A stretch of 64,000 bases of DNA from Nematopogon swammerdamellus (taxonomy: Eukaryota; Arthropoda; Insecta; Lepidoptera; Adelidae): positions 9,145,395-9,209,394 of the forward strand of contig OX336345.1 of NCBI GenBank assembly GCA_946902875.1, given 5' to 3'. The notes below the pieces were generated by a model that worked only from the letters and a program-made list of their open reading frames with translations, did not search any database and had not been told where the DNA came from. Numbering within the stretch: the first letter of the stretch is position 1; every line of letters starts with the position of its first letter. Below are positions 27,540 to 38,039 of the stretch, in pieces. A program made the position numbers and the translations under genes.

Positions 27540-27940
27540 TCAGCCTCGGTAGCTCAGTGGTGGCTCAGTGGTGCAGACAGTCAACTGTCACTATTGAATG
27601 TTAAGCAACGCTGGGTGCGGTCAGTACTTGGATGGGTGACCGCTGACCGTTGGAGGCTGACCGAGGGTCGGATTCCTCGTAAAACTGTAGGTCCCTTCCC
27701 TCCTAATCTTACTTGGTGGTAGGGTTTAACCCGCCCGGGTTGGTACCACCGCACTGAATGAAACGTCGGTCGAAACGGCTATGTAAATAGTAGTTTGTGT
27801 TTTCCGATCAGTTCAGTGTAGTCAGCACGATCAAAGGGGGAAGCACTGACATGGCACTTAGTTCACCCGGTGTTATGGGCTGACATCACGGACGTTGTAG
27901 GTGATGTAGCCAACCGTGTCAGTTTCCATAAAAAAAAAAA
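27540..27940 (+). repeat. 5S-rRNA-derived SINE, best-preserved head
   Basis: 'gtcagcctcggtagctcagt' begins the element. Then 'gttaagcaacgctgggtgcg' and 'cagtacttggatgggtgacc' match 5S rRNA closely over nearly 50 bases, including the internal promoter. The shared body ('actgtaggtcccttccc', 'gttggtaccaccgcactg') and 3' part follow, ending 'agtttccataaaaaaaaa'. Confidence 0.92.
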
Positions 27941-27969
27941 CAACACCGTAACACATTGCTTAAAAAAAA

Positions 27970-28510
27970 TTATGTTCAATTTAGTAGAACGGCCAGACAT
28001 GCATTTATTACGGAACCCTACATTCATTTTGCAGAACTTAGTAGAATGGACAGACATAACCGTGTTACGGAACCCTACTTTTATTATAAAATAACCGTCG
28101 GAGGACCTTGGTTGAAAATTGTAAATTTTAGTAGAACGGACAGACATGCATTTGCCACGGAACCATACATTAATTTTGAAATAAATGTAAAATTTTGTAG
28201 AACGGACAGACATGCATTTGTTACGGAACCCTACATTCATTTTGCAGAACTTAGTAGAATGGAAAGACATAAACGTGTTACGGAACCCTACTTTTATTAT
28301 AAAATAACCGTCGCAGGACTTCGGTTGAAAATTTTAAAATTTAGTAGAACGGACAGACATGCATTTGTTACGGAACCCTACATTCATTTTGAAATAAATG
28401 TTAAATTTAGTAGAACAGACAGACATGCATTTGTTACGGAACCCTACATTCATTTTGCAGAACTTAGTAGAATGGACAGACATAAACGTGTTACCGAACC
28501 CTACTTAACA
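27970..28510 (+). repeat. Tandem repeat, 213/214-bp period with ~70-bp sub-units
   Basis: The marker 'agtagaacgg..agacatgca' falls at 27987, 28200 and 28413, its 'agtagaatgg' variant at 28043, 28257 and 28470, and a third variant at 28133 and 28347. That is about 2.4 copies of a three-part unit. The period is close to a multiple of three, so the plus strand stays open for 206 codons ('RTDRHAFVTEPYIHF' repeating), and the minus strand is also open for over 130. I regard this as non-coding. Confidence 0.88.
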
Positions 28511-28602
28511 GTTGCACTCCGGGAGTGCCGGCAGATCCCGTGCCACTCTAACTTAACCCTTAATGCAATGAGTTAAGGTTTCATTTTAAAAATGACGCTG
28601 AC

Positions 28603-28639
28603 GCGATGTCGCGATGTCGCGATGTCGCGATGTCGCGAG
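28603..28639 (+). repeat. Short tandem repeat, 8-bp unit gcgatgtc
   Basis: About 4.5 consecutive copies of 'gcgatgtc'. Confidence 0.9.
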
Positions 28640-29509
28640 TTATAAATTTTTTACCCACCTAAAAAAGTGCCAAGCGCCGCTAAAGAAGTTTTCACTTCAA
28701 AAACCTCAGGGTTATCCCCTTTCAAATAAAAAAAAAGAATTTTTAAAATCGGCCCACAATTTGACGGAGTAATCTCGTAACAAACATCCAAAAAAAGAAA
28801 ACATACCGTCGAATTGAGAATCTCTTAGGTGTAAAGTAAATTGCTCGTGAAGACAAATGCAACGAGCCCAAACACGATGGGTTTATCATGTGTAGTTTAG
28901 GAGTTCCTATGGCCACTTTCTGTCTCCATCATCAGACCAGCTCGACTGGTACTCGGGCTCGGGCTGGTACTCGTACCGTAATAAATTAAGCGCAACTGGC
29001 CGGTCGGAAAAGATAAAATAATTTCAAATTTAGAATATTCATGAAACAAGGGTCAGAATATGTATCACTAGTATATCGATTCATGTATGTATTTCAATAG
29101 GACAGAGAAAATTTCAAAATATTAGGTATTTAATACTTTTTAGTTCTTTTATTTTTATTTTTTGGAAATCGGTTTTATATTTTTTAAAACAGTTTTTATT
29201 TCATTCTTTGTAGTAATATTATTAGTAATATTACATAAAAAAGAATAATCGAAATCGAATAATCGAAATCGATTGATGTGGTACAGAATTATTCGCCATA
29301 TGTGTCAGACTGCAAATTGCTGAATAAGTCCACATCACAAAAGTTTTGCTGAAGGTAACCACACACCATACTAATTTATCAAACTGAAAATAGCCGAAAA
29401 CGACCACATCACAAGTTTTGCTGAAGGTAACCACACACCATAGTATTATGTTGATTTTTCGAAAACCACTAAACCAATTTCGATAAAATTTAAATGGGAC
29501 CACCTCGGA

Positions 29510-30025
29510 AGTATGACCTAACTAACAAAAAAAGAATTTTCTAAATCGGCCCTCAATTGACGGAGAAATCGCGTAACAAACATACAAAAAAAATAAAATA
29601 AAAAAAAAAAACATACAGACGAATTGAGAACCTCCTCCTTTTTTGGAAGTCGGTTAAAAAGGATATCATCCACTCATGTTTTCTTTCGTCCATCATTATT
29701 GCTTGCTTTAGCACTGCCTTCAATTCAAGGGTTTGATTTTTTTTATTTCATGCATTTTTGAAGTCGGTTTTTATATTTTTTATAAATAGTTTTTTATTTC
29801 ACAGTTTTTATAGTATTTTTTTGCTATTAGTGTACTCGGCGGAATCGCTTTCCAATCCGATCTTGATCGAATTAAAATGGAAACCTCAGGGTTATCCCCT
29901 TTCAAACAAAAAAATAATTTTCGAAATCGGCCCACAATTGACGGAGTAATCGCGTAACAAACATAAAAAAACATACAGTCGAATTGAGAACCTCCTCCTT
30001 TTTTTTTATCGTCGGTTGAACTGAA
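29510..30025 (+). repeat. 'AAGTCGGTTAAA' family repeats
   Basis: 'gaattgagaacctcctcctt' followed by 'gtcggttaaa' or 'gtcggttgaa' occurs at about 29620 and 29985, with 'acctcagggttatccccttt' and 'cgtaacaaacat' upstream. Pieces of the same family lie at 28675-28810 and 29155-29220. Shares 'aggatatcatccactcatgt' with the loop of the hairpin at 27034-27416. Confidence 0.65.
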
Positions 30026-30720
30026 ATATTGTTATGTTCTAAATAAAAATTTAATATCTTGTTCTCGATTCGATATTTTTATTTTATACTATAGCAAATC
30101 ATATTATTTTAGACAGAAATGTTACAATGTGTGTTGAAAATTTGATTATATTGCATAAAATTACCTACGTACCTATTTTAAGAGAAAAATATATTTCTTT
30201 CTTTCCTTCATAAAAATTCAAATGTTTTCATAAGATTTAGATTTTATTACTTTTATAACGAAGACTGGAAAATTTGGGTTTTGTATAATTGGCTACCCAT
30301 TTTGAAACGCAAAATAAGGCATTAACGAAACTTTATTTCATATAGCAAAATTTTAATAATCATAAAATGTTCTCATTAAATTCAGAAAGCTATTATTGGC
30401 GAATCGCATAGTTCAAAGAATATGGATGAGAGAGAATATCACAGTGCAAATAAGCAGTTAGTGTCATAGTCACTGTCTCAACTGCAGTTTGGCAAAGTCG
30501 ATGTCTGGAGTGATCTATATCTGTCCTATGCTATGCTCGAGTCGCTATTATTATAGCGATGCAAGTAGGTACCTAAGTATATTTCTCCACATAGGTGTAA
30601 TAATATATATTTTTTTTATTTATAGTACGAAACGAAACGTAGTAGAGTGAAATGGCTATGTAAATAGTTCGATTTGTAAGTCAATTTCGATTTTGTTGTT
30701 CTATTATTTTTTTATTTTTT

Positions 30721-30762
30721 TGGGTGCTTCGCTAAGTTCATGTGAATTTAGCGAAGCACCCT
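30721..30762. repeat. Short hairpin GGGTGCTTCGCTAA
   Basis: 'gggtgcttcgctaa' and 'ttagcgaagcaccc' are separated by about 12 bases. Related pieces lie at 31014-31052 and 31159. Confidence 0.75.
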
Positions 30763-30776
30763 CCTTAAAATTCACT

Positions 30777-30931
30777 TCAGAGGGCCTAGTCCGAGTTAAC
30801 GTGACAGCTACGTAAACGTCAAATACCGATCGAATAGAGTTTTTATGTATGGGAGCAATACACAAAAACTTAATTCGATCGGTATTTGACGTTTACGTAG
30901 CTGTCACGTAAACTCGGACTAGGCCCTCTGA
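30777..30931. mobile_element. MITE, almost wholly inverted repeat (155 bp)
   Basis: The left arm starts 'tcagagggcctagtccgagt' and the right arm ends with its complement. Arms are about 68 bp with very few mismatches, and the loop is under 20 bp. There is no coding content. Confidence 0.85.
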
Positions 30932-30974
30932 TGAATCGAAACTTGGTTCATAATTTGTTGCTAATTAGTTAATG

Positions 30975-31100
30975 CAAATTTGGATTTGTTGCTCTATAAT
31001 TTTTTATTTGTTTTGGGTGCTTCTATAACTTCACATTAATTTAGCGAAGCACCCAAAACATAAAAAAAACTAATAGAGCATCAAAATCTAAACTGCGGTA
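30975..31100. repeat. Imperfect inverted repeat around a second GGGTGCTTC hairpin
   Basis: 'tttggatttgttgctctata' to 'ttttgggtgcttc' pairs imperfectly with 'gaagcacccaaaac' to 'agagcatcaaaatctaaa'. Confidence 0.6.
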
Positions 31101-31889
31101 AATAATAAGCAACTAATTAGCAACCAATTACCCACCTAATCGCGTTTTGATTAGCGATGGGTGCTTCGCTATTGCTATTATTGGTTCGAGGTTTACTTGG
31201 CACCTCGGCACCTAGAGATCTGTTGTGTCTGCGCACCCCACTGCAGACAGGCGTAACACTGTCAAATTCAAAGTTACCTAGTATTCGGAAAGGTCAACAG
31301 CGATTCCGGCTGTATGGTAATTGAAAATTGATTTATTTGGGGGTTGGATCTACAGTTGGACTAACATAATACATTTAGTTTAAACTTCAGTCAAAAGTTC
31401 TTGAATTTGCATATTATTATGCTTGTGAGAATTTATATTGTGCGCGTCATCTGGCGTCAGAGTTAATAATTTTCAGAAAGTTTTTCACACATGCATGACG
31501 CAGCTTTCGTATTTCGCACAAAGCTGTGTCTACGGAATTAAATGATAAAGATTTAAAATAAATTACATTGCGAAGAAAATAGATCTAATTAAGAATTATA
31601 ATGATTTTACATTCCTAAGCAAAGGGGAATGAATGCCATGTTTTGTAGAAAAATCTACAATGTTTCACAATTTTACACGTTTACTTTGCCGTTGTTGGCA
31701 CATCTACCCTTCAGTAGTAGGAGGAAAGCCCGCAGACATATAAGAAAACCTTGTGGTGCACTTGAGTTACGATAGATGGCGCGCATCGAATTTTGGTTAA
31801 ATATGACATTTTTAACAGGACTTCTGGAATATCTTTACATTTAGAATAAACATCTAAACATATTTTGGAATTATATTTTTTTTATCGTA

Positions 31890-32045
31890 AGTGCAAAATA
31901 TGGCGTCGAGTCACCCATAAGGTGTCGAGCGACGCCCATGGATATTCGGTCGCATGCGGGGGCTGTGAATGTCATGCCGGCCTGACAGGTGCCCATTCAC
32001 GCCTCTCTTGAAGGACCCGAGACTGTACTTGGGGGGAAATATGCA
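31890..32045 (-). pseudogene. Jockey-type LINE 3' fragment
   Basis: On the minus strand, 'ggtccttcaagagaggcgtg', 'catgacattcacagcccccg' and 'gggtgactcgacgcca' match 6700-6860. The body of the ORF is missing. Confidence 0.65.
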
Positions 32046-32364
32046 TATTTATTAATTAAATTAATTAATTATAATGTTTCTCAAAATATAGATTTCTTTT
32101 CACTTTTGCATGATCTCACCATATTAAAGCTTAGGACGAGGTATGTTTGTACTTCCTGGTTTATCATATCTATAGTAAAATTTTATACTTTGTTTGAAAA
32201 TGTTTCTATATACAAAGTACGGATGTATTGAAAAAAAATTACCTATATAATTTTACTCATTATTTTATTTATATTAACGTTATACAATAAACGATTTCTT
32301 TGTTTCTTTCTGTCTTTTATATATAAAGTATAATACACAATCATTTATTAATATATAAAACTTG

Positions 32365-32475
32365 GTGATTCCATAACGCTGAAGGCCGGGAGGGCTGGAG
32401 GAAAACTAGAGGCGTATGTCTAGCAATGGACGCATACACGCTACTTGACAAATATAATAAACTTTATTTTTTTAA
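32365..32475 (+). pseudogene. RTE-type LINE 3' end
   Basis: 'gaggaaaactagaggcgtat' and 'gcaatggacgcatacacgct' match the end of the RTE fragment at 10372-10430 (in reverse), followed by 'aataaactttattttt'. Confidence 0.55.
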
Positions 32476-33086
32476 CATTATTGAATTTATAATTTCATAA
32501 TTTAATAGCCTTAAAATAATTTTTTTTTGCTTTCATGCAACTCCTTATTTCGCTAGCTTCATTAGTTGGAGTGCAACGACATAATCGTAACCTCCTATGT
32601 ACTTTTGAAGCGGTAGTTATTGCGCTGCCACAGCCTCGGAATCAACATAATTACATAAGTCGAGATACGAGTGAGGGGTCGCATTTACATCTTAATCGAA
32701 TTCCGGGACCCGCTCGCGAGATATTTCCAATGTACTCCGCGCCGCAGATCCACTGTGACGGTTCACAATTCGATTATTCGAATTCGGTGAGTACGATCCC
32801 ATCTCTATCTACATATTATCGATGTCTGTCTATTAAAACTATTTAAATAATTTCTATTTGATCCTATTACTTAGTATACAATGAATCTGCTGGGGCCTAT
32901 CTCTCTGTATGACGGCTCATAACTCGGAAACGACTCAACTGATTTATATATTCGAACTTCTAAGGTTACATCACACACATACTCACTCATCACACTATAG
33001 CAAATAGGGGCGATACATTATGATCAGAAGTTATCAAAGTCGGTTAAAGCCGAAACAGGATTCATGTTAGTCCGCCTTAGGGTATC

Positions 33087-33117
33087 GCGGGTGAAGCCGC
33101 GGGCACAGCTAGTATAG
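33087..33117 (+). repeat. Isolated element tip 'gccgcgggcacagctagta'
   Basis: This is the common right end of a moth repeat family. It resembles the right tip of the fold-back element at 25495-25530 ('gccgcgggctcagctagtta'). Confidence 0.5.
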
Positions 33118-33589
33118 CATATGAGGATCGTAGCCCTAAACTGGTTTACACTACCTATGTACATATGAAGATGTATTTCACAGTTATTTCATATGCTCCT
33201 CAACAAATTAAATGCTCCATAACAAAATATAAGCTTTAAATTTAGGCGATACTGAATACTTATGAATACCTACTTGTGATACTTTCGAATCTCACATTCT
33301 CCAGGTGGCCGGCCGGGCGCGGAGGGTTACGTGCACGCCTTAGATCTTTCCACTCAAGAGACCCGGGAAACGAACCCAAAAAGACCCAAGAAAGACTGCC
33401 TTTTGATACCAGAAGGAACTGTTACAGTGGTGTCTTTTCGGTCGTGGTACGTTAGGAGAAATGGAAATACTTTGAAAAAAATTTGACAACTGAATAAAAT
33501 AAAATTTGGATAATATAGTAATTTTCAATGATACGTTTTTATCGAATAACGATTTTACATTGCAATGCATACATACGCTGTAAGTACAT

Positions 33590-33720
33590 ACACCACGCTG
33601 TATCCCGAACATCGGGGTAAGCAGAGTAGTCGGCGTGGAGCTGCAAGAACTCATGTAAATTACAGTAACAATACCGATCGTCTCGTCTAGCAAAATATTA
33701 GGACAAGATAAGTAAAGTAA
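33590..33720 (+). repeat. Dispersed repeat 'X', copy 3 (partial)
   Basis: 'cacgctgtatcccgaacatc', 'gtaagcagagtag' and 'aaaatattaggacaagataa' match copies 2 and 4. Truncated at the 3' side. Confidence 0.65.
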
Positions 33721-33959
33721 GGCACGTTGGCTTTTACCAACTGCATTACTGTTGACTGCTGTAAAGTTGACTGGGAGAAATTCCTGTAAGGGATAAGTCC
33801 GCCTTTGCCCCTCATTGTAAATTACTTATTTATTGTTTATGTAAAATGGTTTTTTGGAGCAATAAAGTATTTCTATCTATCTATCTACTGTGGCAGGACA
33901 GTTCCAAGGTGAGAGATGGCTAGCCTGTCGCACTTGATAAATTATTATAAGTAATATGT

Positions 33960-34280
33960 TGAGTAGAGTGATATAATTTACACATGCATACATACCACAC
34001 GCTGTATGGGGGAAAGCAGAGTAATAAGTGTTGTGCTGCAAGGGCTTTTGTAAATTACAGCACAACAGCGACCACCATATTTGGAAAAGTATTCCGACAA
34101 GATAACTATCAAGCAGCAAGTAAAGCACGAAGACCTATCTGGAAGGACCGTGCCAAGGTGAGAGGTGGCTATCCTGTCGCCCTTTAGCATGGCATCTTAT
34201 GGTTATTCCATAGTCGCCTTTTACGTCTTGCACGGGGAGATTGCATTGGGGCTGTTTTAAGTACCAACCCCACATGCTAC
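33960..34280 (+). repeat. Dispersed repeat 'X', copy 4 (longest)
   Basis: 'gcatacataccacacgctgt' at the start, 'aaattacagcacaacagcga', 'aagtattccgacaagataac' and 'gaccgtgccaaggtgagagg', ending 'gtaccaaccccacatg'. No reading frame of note, no tRNA or 5S head and no clear inverted ends. Confidence 0.7.
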
Positions 34281-34361
34281 TACATTCCTAATAAATAAAA
34301 CGAAGTTTCTACGGCCGACACCGTGTAACGTCAATGTTTATAAATCCTTATATTCCGTTCC

Positions 34362-34648
34362 GTATCGCCATTCGCCATGTCATGGTCAGCGCCACTCACG
34401 CCATCTATGGCGTGTTTTATGAAATGCTTTATATTAGTTAAAAAGCTTCATACTTTTTTCGGTAGATGGCGCACATACACTTTTTTGTTTCTTGAACTCG
34501 CGCACTAAGAGTTCCGTATCGCCATGTCATGGTTAAGGCCACTCACGCCATCTATGGCGTGTTATGAAATGCTTCATATTAGTTTAATGTCATGATAAGT
34601 TAAAACGCTTCACACTCTATTCGGTAGATGGCGCGCGCATACCCTTTT
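34362..34648 (+). repeat. Tandem duplication of ~150 bp
   Basis: Copy 1 (34362-34490) and copy 2 (34514-34648) share 'cgccatgtcatggt', 'actcacgccatctatggcgt', 'tatgaaatgctt' and 'ggtagatggcgc'. Each contains a small palindrome 'acgccatctatggcgt'. A reversed relative is inside 39700-39790. Confidence 0.75.
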
Positions 34649-34664
34649 TGGTTTCTTCTATGGG

Positions 34665-34888
34665 AACCCCCCTGAATTTTTTACTTTTTCTTATTTTTAT
34701 TATTTGTTGTTATAATGGCCATAATAGCACATATTCTGTGAAAATTTCAACTGGCTACCTATTACGGTTCAAGTGATACAGCCCTCCGACAGACAGACGG
34801 TCGAACGGACGGACGGACGGACAGACAGACAGACAGACGGCGTAGGCTTAGTAATAGGGTCCCGTACCGGATATGGAACCCTAAAAAG
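34665..34888 (-). repeat. GTTCCGT-family repeat, truncated
   Basis: On the minus strand it begins 'tttttagggttccatatccg', then 'gggaccctattactaagcct', a CTGT-rich run, 'cggtatcacttgaaccg..ataggtagccagttg' and 'acagaatatgtgctattatg'. The 3' 'gagtccgactcgcactt' end is lacking. Confidence 0.7.
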
Positions 34889-35050
34889 CAAGGGAAGGGA
34901 CATACAGTTTTCCATCGTTTTCGAACGATGAAGCAGCAGGTGCATGCACGTAATTTTTTCTGTCATTGATACATGTCGGCCTTATTCGAACGTCGGATCT
35001 TTAGATCAACAGTCCAAGCCAAGACCGCGCCGATCACGCGCCGCTACTAT
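34889..35050 (-). repeat. tRNA SINE head and part of body
   Basis: On the minus strand a tRNA-like head with 'cgttcgaataagg' as a mutated B box is followed by 'gtatcaatgacagaaaaaat' and 'aaaactgtatgtcccttccc'. Confidence 0.6.
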
Positions 35051-35261
35051 AATATCGTTCTATGTGCACGCGTACGTGTGAAGGTCATTGCTGAAGGGTA
35101 TTGAAGTAATTGAATTGAACGCCCACCATCTGTTCAAAGTTAAGTCGTTCAGCTCTACACAGTTGTGTTAAACGTTGCTCAAGTTTGAAAGTTTAGTGTT
35201 AAACTTCCGAGACAAAGCTACAGGAGGCTTTTCGGAGTTTCGCGATGTTCGTTCGACGAGT

Positions 35262-35375
35262 TCGTGTTTTCCGTCCAGTTCAGTGTAGCCGACACTACAA
35301 AAGGGAAGCACTGACAACATTACGTGACATCTAATTCATCAAGTTGTGGTGGTCTGACATCACAGGTGTTGTACA
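35262..35375 (+). repeat. SINE 3' fragment
   Basis: 'ttccgtccagttcagtgtag', 'aaagggaagcactgacaaca' and 'gtctgacatcacaggtgttg' match the 3' part of the SINEs. Confidence 0.7.
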
Positions 35376-36241
35376 CACAACATTTTTTGACGTGAATTTG
35401 TATGAACGTCGTCTATTCGCTGTGAACTGGGGGTGCATGTCAGAAATGCGATTAAGACAAATTTGACTGTACTTCGCGAGCGTTATATCTAGAAATGTAT
35501 AATAGATGGCGGGACGGGGGTTCTAGCATTGTATCAGGCATATCAGCCCGAACGGAAAAGTACCTGTAGGGTTCATTCATTCCTAACTTCCCCGTTACAT
35601 ACGAATTCACGAAACAGTAACGGCAGTGTAAGGACACTGCTTGCCGGATTTTTAAGGTCCCTTAGGCTCCTACGTGAGGAAGCGAAGACAGGCGACCTTC
35701 GATGCTCCCAAATGTTGAATGCGTTAGTTAGACAAAAAACTTACTCGTATACTCGCGTAAGGATACGTACCGCATTCGTACCTACGTCCGTTGCAGCGCT
35801 TCAGGTGCAGTGTCGAAGTTGAGTAGTTGAAGGTTGCCCGGAGCGCTTCAGCGCTGACCGGAGTTTGTCCGGAACGTGCTAGTTCCGTGAAAATTTTGCG
35901 GGTGTACTTATAGGCATCGTCACTGAATAAGCACACGGGAAGCAGAGACAGGCTGAACGGAATTAATGTGTCGGTTTAATTAGGGTGTTTGGTAGCACTG
36001 GCTTAAATGATTTTTGTTTAAAAGGAAATTAATTATAATATTAAATTTTATCTAAAATATGTACTTAGAAATTATAATTAGTTAACTACTTAAATAATAA
36101 TTGTATAAGTAGTTACTTAAATAATGGTACCCAAAGTTGTCGTGTCGGTGATATCTCTTCATCTGCCACCATAGACGTAGAAAGTGCCAACAATGAACAT
36201 TGTTTTGGTCTTATCTCGAGAACGGCTGGTACTACAGGTCG
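35376..36241. other. Non-coding, nothing recognised
   Basis: It contains two overlapping frames of 60-100 codons in opposite directions near 35500-35900, with no recognisable domain and no splice context that I trust. Confidence 0.4.
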
Positions 36242-36401
36242 GTTAACCAAAGCTGGCGCGTGCACAGTACTCACATCAATGCAATTGTGCAAGTGCGAGT
36301 GAGACAGATCGGGTTTTCGTGATGCGTATGCCCCGATCTGTCTCACTCGCACTGGCACGATTGCATTGGTGTGAATACTGTGTACGCACCAGTTTTGGTT
36401 A
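36242..36401. mobile_element. MITE-like inverted repeat (160 bp)
   Basis: 'gcaagtgcgagtgagacaga' pairs with 'tctgtctcactcgcactgg'. The pairing extends to 'ggttaaccaaag' and 'tttggttaa' at the ends, with a loop of about 18 bp. Confidence 0.8.
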
Positions 36402-36974
36402 AGGCGGTGACAAACGCCAAATACGCAAAACATGCAAAAAGTGCGACAAAGAAGGTCCAAAACTGACCAATTGACACACATTCAGAAAATTAAAAAAATA
36501 CCAACCTATATTTTGGTTCCTTACCAACAAAGTGCATTGCTGTTTTTTTTAATAATGAGTAAAAGTAAGTAATAAACATAAAATTAAAAATATATAAAAA
36601 AAGCATGAATTTTTGAAAATCTGAGTATGTGTGTATTATTACAATTTTACAATACCACCGATTCAAAGGTCACAAAGCTCTGAGAAAACTCTATTCAATT
36701 TGTTTTATTATTTTATCCACGAAAGGAGATAAAAATAAAAAACAAAAAACGCCTACATGAAATTATTGACGTAATTCTTCAGTCGGAAGGGTAAAATTTT
36801 TGCCTTCGTCAATTTAGCAGGCACTTCAATACTAGATACAATTTTAGTTCCGGGCTCGCTTGCTCGCTCCTGCCCTGCTGCGCCCGCGTTTCGGTCGTCA
36901 TTTCTGTCTTCTGTGTTTGGATCGAATGGAAAAAAGATAGTTAGGTTAGGTATATTTGTACCGTGTGGGATGGT

Positions 36975-37035
36975 AATTTAAAATAATAGCCCCACTGCAT
37001 CTCTCCCCGTGCATGTCGTAAAAGGCGACTGAGGG
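36975..37035 (-). repeat. Dispersed repeat 'X' end fragment
   Basis: 'agccccactgcatctctccc' and 'cgtgcatgtcgtaaaaggcg' match the end of repeat X in reverse (22190-22260). Confidence 0.55.
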
Positions 37036-37044
37036 ATTTTTTTA

Positions 37045-37185
37045 TGTAAACTGACACAGTTTGCTATATCACCTATAACATCCGTGATGTCAGCCCATAA
37101 CACCGGGTGAACTTAGGTGCCATGTCAGTGCTTCCCTTTGGTCGTGCCGGCTACACTAAACTGGACGGAAAATACAAACTATTTC
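37045..37185 (-). repeat. SINE 3' half, first of an inverted pair
   Basis: On the minus strand, 'ttccgtccagtttagtgtag', 'gaagcactgacatggcacct', 'gtgttatgggctgacatcac' and 'agtttacataaa'. Confidence 0.75.
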
Positions 37186-37202
37186 GGGATATGACTCCCT
37201 TC

Positions 37203-37350
37203 TTTTTTTCCGTCCAGTTCAGTGAAGCCGGTACGACCGAAGAAAAGCACTGACATAGCACCTACTTCACCAGTTGTTACGAGCTGACATCTCGGATGTT
37301 GTATTGTAGGTGATGTTGCCACCGTGTCATTTTCCGTACCAGTATACAGT
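37203..37350 (+). repeat. SINE 3' half, second of an inverted pair
   Basis: 'tttccgtccagttcagtgaa', 'aaaagcactgacatagcacc' and 'gagctgacatctcggatgtt', in opposite orientation to 37045-37185 with a gap of about 17 bp. Confidence 0.75.
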
Positions 37351-37544
37351 ACGACCGTATCAGTAATATCTCTCTTCTGTGGTATCTATCAGTATACGCT
37401 CCGGTACGTAACTTGACGGGGCGTTATACGCATGGCTTTCGTTGGTATAACCACAGAATAACTAATAGGTACTGTGGTATAACGCTGTCTGCGCTTGAGA
37501 TGCAAGGACTATAGAACCGTGCCTAAATAAAAGTAGCCTAGCAA

Positions 37545-37780
37545 CAGCGGCGCGCTGCGGTGCGGGGGCGGCGGCGGCGGCGGCACTGTGGTGGCGCGGA
37601 GCGGAGACGACGCGGTGGCGCGGCGCCTCCCGCGCCTCCACCGCGCCGCCGCCGCCGCCTCCGCCGCCGCCGCCGCCGTGCCGCCTCCGCACCGCACGCT
37701 GCTACTGAGTTACCGCACCGCACCGCACCCCACCGCACCGTGCCATGCTGCCGCCGCGCGCGCCGCGCGCGCCGGCCGGT
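37545..37780. repeat. GC-rich low-complexity block (CCG repeats)
   Basis: Runs of GGC and CCG, then 'caccgcaccgcaccccaccg' and 'gccgcgcgcgccgcgcgcgc'. Strongly unlike the AT-rich flanks. It could be a CpG-rich promoter or 5' UTR. All six frames are open here simply because of composition, so I do not call a protein. Confidence 0.6.
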
Positions 37781-38039
37781 ACCTATGTTGCTATGATATT
37801 TGCCATACATACCTAAATGCCTATCTACCTATTACCTACCTACCTATTTTTATTTTAGTTTTCATCGATAGTCTATTTAGAGGTTTATAAAAAGTGGTAA
37901 GTACATGAACTAAAATAATTTGGAAGAAATTACAATAAAATGTTATTTAGGTAAAATAATAAAAAATAAAAAATTAGAATCACGCATCAGTTACATAAGC
38001 CACAATCATTTTAATAATTAAAATAATAAAAAAGCAAAA

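Noticed and set aside
27956..28576. A 206-codon frame with repeating 'RTDRHAFVTEPY' motif as a repeat protein
   Set aside because: It follows the 213/214-bp tandem repeat, is also open on the other strand and has no start context or splice support.
36113..36481. A 122-codon minus-strand frame
   Set aside because: It reads through the palindromic MITE at 36242-36401.
37462..37890. Five overlapping frames rich in Ala, Arg and Pro
   Set aside because: Open on both strands by composition (CCG runs), with no domain.
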